A DNA stretch of 28,987 nucleotides from Ophiothrix spiculata (Eukaryota > Echinodermata > Ophiuroidea > Amphilepidida > Ophiotrichidae): assembly GCA_000969725.1 (NCBI GenBank), contig JXSR01S018447.1, one strand, 5' to 3'. Positions 12,901 to 21,900 of the stretch are shown here, in pieces; positions within the stretch are counted from its first letter, which is position 1, and each line of letters opens with the position of its first letter. The position numbers and the translations under genes are program-made. Below the pieces are notes generated by a model. The model was not told the DNA's origin. It was given only the letters and a program-made list of their open reading frames with translations, and did not search any database.

Positions 12901-15900
12901 AATCCGTTGCATCCAATTATGTGACTATTCGCTGTCGAAGTGATCATTAGGTCTTGGTTACTGCAAGAACTGGTTCTCACTATAATACACACAGCTCAAT
13001 GCAATTGATTACATAACATGCTCTGGGCACTTGAATGCTTTTTGAGCGGGTGATTATGAGTCAAATTGATGTCATGAGCCACAAGAATAGTGTGGAATGG
13101 TTGCCAGAGAAACTAATCCGATGATATCACTTTGACAGCGAATAATGAATAAATCAAAGGAGACAATGCAAATAAACATCTTTTTACATCAGTACAATGT
13201 GACTGAAATAAGTTTGACATGGAACTCACACAAAACTACAAAACATGGTTAAAGTGTGTGAAAGTCTTAATTTGTTGCATTAGGTTAATGTGTGGTGTCA
13301 TTTTCTATTAAGAAGCTAAAGTGGTGCCACTTCAACAAATCACTACATTTACAACAATAAAAATAACAATGAAGATTTACTGAAAAGAAAATTAGTAAAA
13401 ATTAAGAAAACAAGTTTAAAGGGACTAGCCAGGATTTCTCATTCTAGTTTAATTGTCAATTTGCTGCATTTACCAAATCTCTATTAACTATCCATTTGAA
13501 TATCTGGAATTAGGTTTTTTCACCTTTGAAAAAGTAAATTTATTTGAAAAATGTAAATTAAGCGAAGAGGAAACACTGCTAAATAGCACTAGAAAGTACT
13601 AAATTTGTTTGAAAATGTACTGATCATATTAAAATATGCCATTTTTGTTGAAACAAGTTTATCTTTTATGATTTCCATACAATATCTCCATGAAAAAGAA
13701 ATCTCACAATGTTAAGTTTTTAATTTCACATGGAATCTAGGCTAGTCCCTTTAGTAAGGACATCAAGTGACAAAACATAAGACACATACCCTGTCAGGCA
13801 CTGCTCCAGCTTTAGGAGTGTAGTTATGTATAGTTGGAAGCATAGGATCGGTTGGCGTTGTGGGCGTTGAGGGAATAGTCACGGAGGATAGCGACTCGTC
13901 ACCGTCATGACTATCAGTACTTTGTGTGTCAATCTATATACAAACACAAATATTAGGAGGAAGAAAGGTTGATGAGAAATGAAATGGAATAAACATTGCT
14001 TAAGAGTAGCTGCTGCTTGGCAACCTAGAGTTGTCGTGATGCAGTCAATCCACGATACTATGCTACAAATTCAATCCATCTCTCCCCGATGTATACTTTG
14101 GTTCAAAATGACGGAGTAATTAATGTGTCGGCTGGTCGCAAACTTTTTCACAAACAACAAGGTCAAAATGACGCACTTGATATTTATGATGTCATTACAA
14201 TGTTACAAACACCATCACTGACAAACTGAAACCAGCTTAACACACTAAACCAACAACAACTATCCACAAATAAGCTAATTGATCTAGCCTAAAAATGTTT
14301 ATCCATACATTTCCATTGAGGATTAAATAATCATAAAAATATTTTATGTGGTATGTTAAAATAAACAATTTCAAAAGGTTTCAAATTTAATACCTTGTGA
14401 AAGAGACCTTTTTTGACAGAGAATCACTGTTTTAATAACTGGAAAATGAGTACAAATTGTTGAAAATCAAAGAAAACAGCCCCATGTTTGCTTCAAACCA
14501 ATACTGCATACTTTAGGATTAAGTGTGTACTACAAATGTTACAATGTGGTTTCATTATTATAATGCATTCACAATTGCATTTTGACAGGCAGTATGTGAA
14601 CTCATGGATTCTTTCTAAAGTCTATGGTTAACTCTTAATTTGATTGTTTTCATCGAATTCAGAATTTGTGATTTGAATAACCAATTAAACCTAACCAACA
14701 AGCATTCCTGCTGGGGTATGCTATGTGACCCTTGTACACTTTCACACCCAAAGACAAACGACTGAACCACACGACTCCTGACAATTACAGTCAAGGATTA
14801 CCAAATTACAATTCTTAAGATATTTTGCTTATTAGTGATAAGGGTGCTATTTCATAAGTATTTTACTTGAAAGAGCAAATATAAACATCCAACAACGCCA
14901 TCCTTCTTAGAAGAATTATCATGTGACTTTATACTATTTACAATTTTTGTTGTATATCCTAAAAAGTATGTTCTAGAGAGCAGACCTGAAACTTAGTTTG
15001 ATGAAAGAGGAAAATACTGAAAAAAAGACTAAAATCTTGTTGAAATAGCTATAATTAGGCAGAAAATGTCAAATTATGAGTAAATTCCAGCAACAAAAAA
15101 AAGTAAGTTATCAGAAAACAGGGAAATATTAAGGGTCTGAGAAAATGAAACTGTGGCAAAACTAGGGATCTTACCAACACTACCCAAAAATAAAAAAAAA
15201 AGGTCCCCTCTGTGATGAAAGATCTGTCTAGGTCAGTTCGGGAAAGGTCGTGATTCATTTACATAAATGAATTCATTTACAGTAAAGGAATTCCTTTAAA
15301 AAAAAACAGAAAAAAAGAAGCAAAAAAGAAATCAAAAAATCATCACAAAAGATCCAAAACAAGTCCAAAAAAATCACAAAAAATACACAATGCTCATAAA
15401 ATGCTCAAAAAATGCACCAAAAATTAAAGCAAAGGTATACAGAAACTATACAGTAAAGGAACACCAAAACAATAAATGAATCGAAAAACAAAAAAGAAAC
15501 AGAAACGAACCACAACCTGAAGCAACCAGAAGTAAAGAGGAGTAACCTGATGGAAGCACACGCAACCAAGCTAAACAAAGACATGAAAACACAGGAGTTC
15601 GATGGAGTCCCAAGGAGGACCCAATATCACAAAAAATAACAAACATAAATACACAAACGAATAACAAGAAAGAAAACAAACACATGTACAAACAAAACAA
15701 AAAAAAAAACAAAACGAAGTAAAGGAAAATGACATAAACTACACATACCAAACAAAACAAAACAATTACACAAAACAAACATAACAGAATACTGGCAAGT
15801 AAAAACAAAAAGAAATAGCCAAAAAACATCCCACAATATGTTCATATCTATGTGATATATCAACTGTTCAAACCCACTGTGGCATATGTACATTGAAAAG

Positions 15901-18900
15901 CAAAACCAATCTTTTATCTAACATAACACATACATGTACACAATACATCAACATGAATAAACTGAAAACAAAACAAAAGATACAGGAGTCTTTCAAAATA
16001 ATTTTCCCATGGTATACTATTAGTTAGTTAGTCCCCTGTTTGTTCATGTAATATGGAAAATATTACATCACTCATGTGATACGAACCCGAACCATTAATA
16101 TTTTCTGTATTGCATGAGAACAAACAGGGGGTAACAATTGTTAAAAGATCTATATGATACAAGATATATCATGTGGGCAATACCAAAAGTAAAAACAAAT
16201 ACAGCAATACAGAAACTATTTATTGGCTATTATTCAATGAAATTGCTTCATTTTTATTTTCTTAATAATAAAGAACAGGCGCTACACATTGGAACAAGTC
16301 ATTTTTGTAAATTCAGAACCAAATGCATTTTTACATGTCTCCTACTTTAGTTTTATAAAATATTTTCTCTTCTTTTTTGTTGCTACTACTGGTATTATTC
16401 ACATTTTTGTGAATGAATACTACTGATTAGGGTTTATGGTTCATAAAGCATCACACAAGACATTTTGGTGAAAAGGGCAAGAGTTTGTTCAACCCATTGA
16501 AAATGTACTAGCAGATGCATTTGTGTATCTCTCAATGAAAATGGGAAATTACAAATCATGCATTATGATTATGGATTTGCAAAAAGGCTAATTATGTCTA
16601 TCCGACCATCATAAATCAGTCTTGCGATTTTCACACTTTTCTTGTTTAAATTTGCAGTACCGGTATTTTTTTAAGCTGAACAACAAGGATTTTGTCTTTT
16701 TGCAGTTGCTGCTTTGCAGTTTAAAGTTCATTTCATTTAGAAAGAAAAATCTTGTCATTTGAGAGTTAAGTTTTGACCAAAAAATGTTGCGACAAAAACA
16801 ACCAACATGAATGTCGGGGGGGGGGGGGGGGGGGGTACTTAGTATAAAAGTGATTACGGGGATGCGCCGCAAACTTGGATAACAATTACATGGAGGGGGG
16901 GTTTTAGGAAGATTTACACACCGTTTAGGGTAGGGGTTCTCAACTAGTTCTTACATTGCGCCACATATGAGAAAATTGTAGGCTAAAGTGCCACATGCAC
17001 CCATTTTCAGTGTACTTCTAGAGCATTTTGGTTTTTAAGAGAGCAAAAGCACGAAACTGTAACAGTCAAAGTGCCAGATTTGGCGTGGTGCTGCCAGTTG
17101 AGAATCATTGGTTTAGGGTATCAATGACCCCATTTTCAAGAAATAGGGTACTTTTTCAAACTATAGTGTGAAAACGGTATTGGTAAAATCCCGATTTAGG
17201 GTGTGAATAGGAGAAAAAGGATATATTTTGGCTTCAGAATCAATCACCCTTTAGGGGGTGTTTTGAAAAACTGTGGTCATTACATTACAGTGCAACATTA
17301 CAGTGGCCTCCAGTATAATACACAGGGCCATATAAAGCAGGAAGGGGACAGGGGCACTTGCCCCTGGCTTGAAATAGCAGACCACTAACAGGAATAAATG
17401 ACTGTCCCAGGATTACTTTCCCGTTTTTAATTTAAGAAAACTTATCATCCCGCTATTGAATTATACAGCCCTGATAATACATGTAAGCAATGTATTATAC
17501 ACATGCATTTATAAAGGTTGTCATTCATACAGGAAGTCAAATAAATAAAGATTATAATATACAAATTCCCGACAACCCAAAATAAACCGATATCTTGTAA
17601 ATACCCAAATACTAACAGGAAGCTGGTCAGGTTCCAAGTCTTCCAGTTCTTCTATAACATCTGCTTTGGCTTCTGCTACTAAGTCTTTGACTGGTTTGTT
17701 TGTTGTGATACCGGTCATCCATGGGTGCTATAGGAAAAAGAATAAATAAAAGGAATAACCTCTATATCAAAAAGGTAATCCTATATCTAGAAATGAATCT
17801 GTAAATATTAGGACACATACTGATACACAGACCTGTAAAGGATGGTGCTCAGCCCTACCAAGCTTAAAACTTGCCATTTTTTGCCATCAGATTCCCCTTT
17901 AAAGGGAATTTTTATTTGATTTGATGTTATTAAGTACTCTGATTCAAATAAATTTTCACAAGTTTTCATACCCAAGTGGATCATGGCTAATGCCTTTAAG
18001 ATTGACAGTCTCAGTGTCAAGACCTATCTCTGATTCGATATCTTGGAAGCATCTAATTAGTCAGCCAGATTAATATGTTTACTTGATTTGTCTTGGTTGG
18101 GAGAGATCGAGTCAATGGGCAGCAACCCAGTCAGGGGTTTTATTGTATTAAAAGTGAGTTGTGTAATATGAGAAAATATAGCACACCATGTGGGATTCCA
18201 TGGACACTGATTACTGTGTTGTCAATTATGCTGATTTGTAACATGGGACTCAAATTGTGCCTGGCAAGAACATGGCTAACAATGCAACTATTTAATAGTA
18301 AAGACAATAGCAAATTTGAACAATGTATTATTGTTAGATCAAAAGAAGATATCAGGACCTTCCCGTCATGCCTTGCTTCCAATTGGATATTCTGTACAGG
18401 TTGTAATGAATAGGTTTAGTGATGAAACATAATCTGAAATGCAAAATTGGGATGAGGTCTGCTAATTGTGCTGTTTTGTCACTAAAGCTATTCATGACAA
18501 CCTGTACAAAATATTACATGGGTCTCAAACTGTGCCTGGCAAGAACACAGCTAACAGTACAACTATTTAATAGAACAGATAACAGCAAAATTATTGAACA
18601 ATGAAGTATTATCATTGTTAGATCAGAAGATATCAGGACCTTCCCATCATGCCTGGCTTCCAATTGGATATTTTGTATTCAGTGTGTTATCAAGATTTCA
18701 ATGCCACATAATTCAAAAACAAAAATATGAAAATATAAAAAAAAAGTTGGTGACAATCATGCTTGATGTCTTTACTTGCTTTGGTGCAAAAATAAAGAAA
18801 ATCCATGCATTAATTATCTAGAAGTGAGCGTTTGAAGCTCAAGAGGGGTTTGGACACTTTTCCCAGTTTGGAGAGGTTGTAAAAATCCAGCGGAAATTTG

Positions 18901-21900
18901 CAGCGGAAGTATATAAGCTTGGATGTCATCTTAACCAACATTTCTGTATTGTTTCGCATTTTGCTTCTCCTTGAGGATGCCTTGGAGTCTTAATAAAGGT
19001 TCAGCAGAATGTTATAACTCGGCTTTTACCTTGGCGTCCACACGCTTCTTTTTTTTTAAATTCCTTCTTTCATATAATTATGATACCATAAGCTTCTTAT
19101 TTATGACATTTTTAAGATGGGCTACTTATGCAATGGGAATATCTGGCTCATGGAAATGTTAAATAAATCTTTCCATTGTTTCAATCATATCTGTACTTTC
19201 CAGGTATTGGTCAATCATGATACTATTTTCTACATTGACCAATGAGGTGTTATATTTGCTTTGAATGACCTTATTCCTACAGCCACTGCTATTAAGCGTA
19301 TTTTCAAATGGCCCACTGAATGATTTTCCTAAACGATTACCTAAAAAAATATGTTAAATGATTTTACATATGAAAAAGAACAAGATTTAGATTAATAATA
19401 ATCTTGAAAACAAAGACACTTATAATTGGACAAATATTATCATGACTGAATGTAAAGATGACGTTCTTCTTTGCATGGTTATGCTGCAAATTTTCGTGGA
19501 ATTTTTATATACAACTTTCCCAAACTAGGAAAAGTGTCCAAACCCCTATGGAGCTTCAAATGGTCATTTCTAAAAAACTAATGCATGGATTGTCTTCATT
19601 TTTGCACCACAGGAAGTCAAGACATTAAACATGATTGTCACTAAGTTTCATTGACTGAAACTATTTGTGTGGCGTTGAAATCTTGATAACTTCATTCTGG
19701 GACACACTGCAGGTTGTAGTTATAAACATATCTAAAATGCACATTGGGATGAGGTCTGCTAATTGTGCTATATTTTGTCACTAAAGCTATTCATGACAAA
19801 TAACGTTGGGAGTTCACGGTTATTAACAAATCCGTGTACACAGTTTTTTATTCGGGCGTGTAACCGTGTACACGCAAATAACATCACAAATTTACGACTG
19901 TAAAAGCAATCCAAATTCTATGCATGTACGTACGTAACTAAGTTGCAGAATTTTGCATCCTTCATAAAATGCAACATTTCATTTCTAAATTAGATGCAAG
20001 GTGTATTTTTATTTACACAACTGATGTTTAAACACAAAGAAAAGTAAAAGCATATTTACTTATTAATACAACAAGCTTGTAAACGTTCAATCAACTTTAT
20101 GTTTTTCATGCACACGGCAGCCGACAGCAGCCAAGGATGTCGCCATTGCAGTTGAAATATTTACGTTATGAAAATCCCGCCTGTTCAATGAGCGGCACCA
20201 CTGCAGTATTACTTCTATACTGTATATGCTTCTAAAATCTCCAAGTGTTCTGTGTTTTATTAATTGTTACAATATTATGTTTTAATAAACTTTTAATAAG
20301 TTGAGAAATTATGAGTTTTCTATCGTTGCCGACGATTCCCGTTGCTCTATTGGTTCCAGAGACTGTAATATGTATCATGAAATCAACGGACATCGGCATT
20401 GCCACATGCTTTTTCGTTCAGGGAATTCCCAGGCACGTCCCTCGATAGCCAAATAATGCACCAGTTCGGCGACTGGCGACTTTGGTTCGCTAAAATGCTA
20501 GCTTTTTCGATATGTCTTGATGATGCAATACATGATTAATCATGAAAATACAACCGAAGACACAATAGAGAGATGTTTTTAGTGAAAATTCTAGCAAAAA
20601 CTGGACAGAAAGGCAAGCTTAAAACAGTTACCCGTTTGATAGAGTTTGTAAACGTTTACACGTGTTCTATCCGTGTAAACGTTTACACGTGTACACGGTC
20701 CCAATGGTTAATGACAAACTGTGCAAAATATTCCATTGGAAGCAAGGCATCCGGGGAAGGTCCCGATAATCTTTTTTTGTCAGATGTACCCTGATGTTTT
20801 CAGACCTGAGTGCAACCAGGGGGGGGGGGGGGGAACATGACATGTTTATATTTAGATCATATTGAAACCAATGTAAATCCCAATTTTGTTTTCAAGGTAC
20901 TTTTTGCATCAAATTATTTTGTAAAATTTCCATTATTACCGCTAACACTTCAAATGAGGTAAAATGACTTGAAAGTTTTTAGAGAATGACGCTGAACTTA
21001 TCCAATGCCCCTTTAAAGATCATATTGATTGGCCATACTTAAAAAAATGATTTCCAATTTCTAAAAAAAACCTCCTTCCCCTCCACTCCGGAATATATGT
21101 TTAAACTTTAATAGACAGTTATTTGCATAATGCACAAAAGTTTGCTTTTAACAATATAAATGATGTACAGAAAGTAAAAGCGATATCTCAACTTTGTTTG
21201 GGTATTATAACAAGAACAGGGAACAAATATTTGATCGATCGTTAATTTCTTGAACTCTTCATTCATTGTTTGCAAATGATAAGCAATTATACACCCTATG
21301 TCTGTTTTAAAACTGAAATTAAGGGTTTTTCTCACAGATGCAAAATCTTCATTGATTTTCTGAAAAATTTAGTATTTGGTAGATATAAAGTTCGCTTTCT
21401 AACAACAAAAATATAATAGATATTAAAAAAAACACAGTTAGTGAATAATTCCCAATAATACAAATGACTGCATAGTTACATTGATCTAATTCTTCATAAA
21501 GATCTGGTAATAGAATGCAGGCATAAATGACATATAGGCCTATTAACATTAAAAATATACCATTTAACATCAACTAAAAAACTCATAAATGTATGTTGAC
21601 ATTTAGTTTTAATAATTCATAACGACAGTATTAATGTGACCTAAATGATAGCTAATAATCAAACCATTAGGCACATTAAATCAAACAAAGAAACTGATGT
21701 GATGTCCTCCAAAATGAACCCGAATGATAGTATGACATTAAACCTTGACAGTACTTTCCATTGAACCTGAACTGAAAACCTTACGTATAATAGAATATAG
21801 CTCATTTAATGAGGGTTAGATCATTGTATTTGTTGAACAAAGTTGAGCATTATACGACTTTTTTAATTTAGGAAAATTAGCAAGCAGACCTTTCAACAGC

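Larger units (their letters stand above)
19482..20772. repeat. Right arm of the large inverted repeat, interrupted by an hAT element
   Basis: Reverse complement of parts of 18354-18906 (see landmarks there). The arm is split by the 910-bp element at 19801-20710. Removing that element and one copy of ATGACAAA rejoins the arm. Confidence 0.7.

Noticed and set aside
15055..15258. Possible extra SLK exon
   Set aside because: A possible donor exists, but the residues do not match the family and the flanking exons already join in phase 0 without it.
15446..15893. Long hydrophobic minus-strand frames resembling membrane proteins
   Set aside because: They lie on the complement of an A-rich, T-poor tract; the Phe/Leu/Val/Cys content follows from base composition, and there are no conserved motifs.
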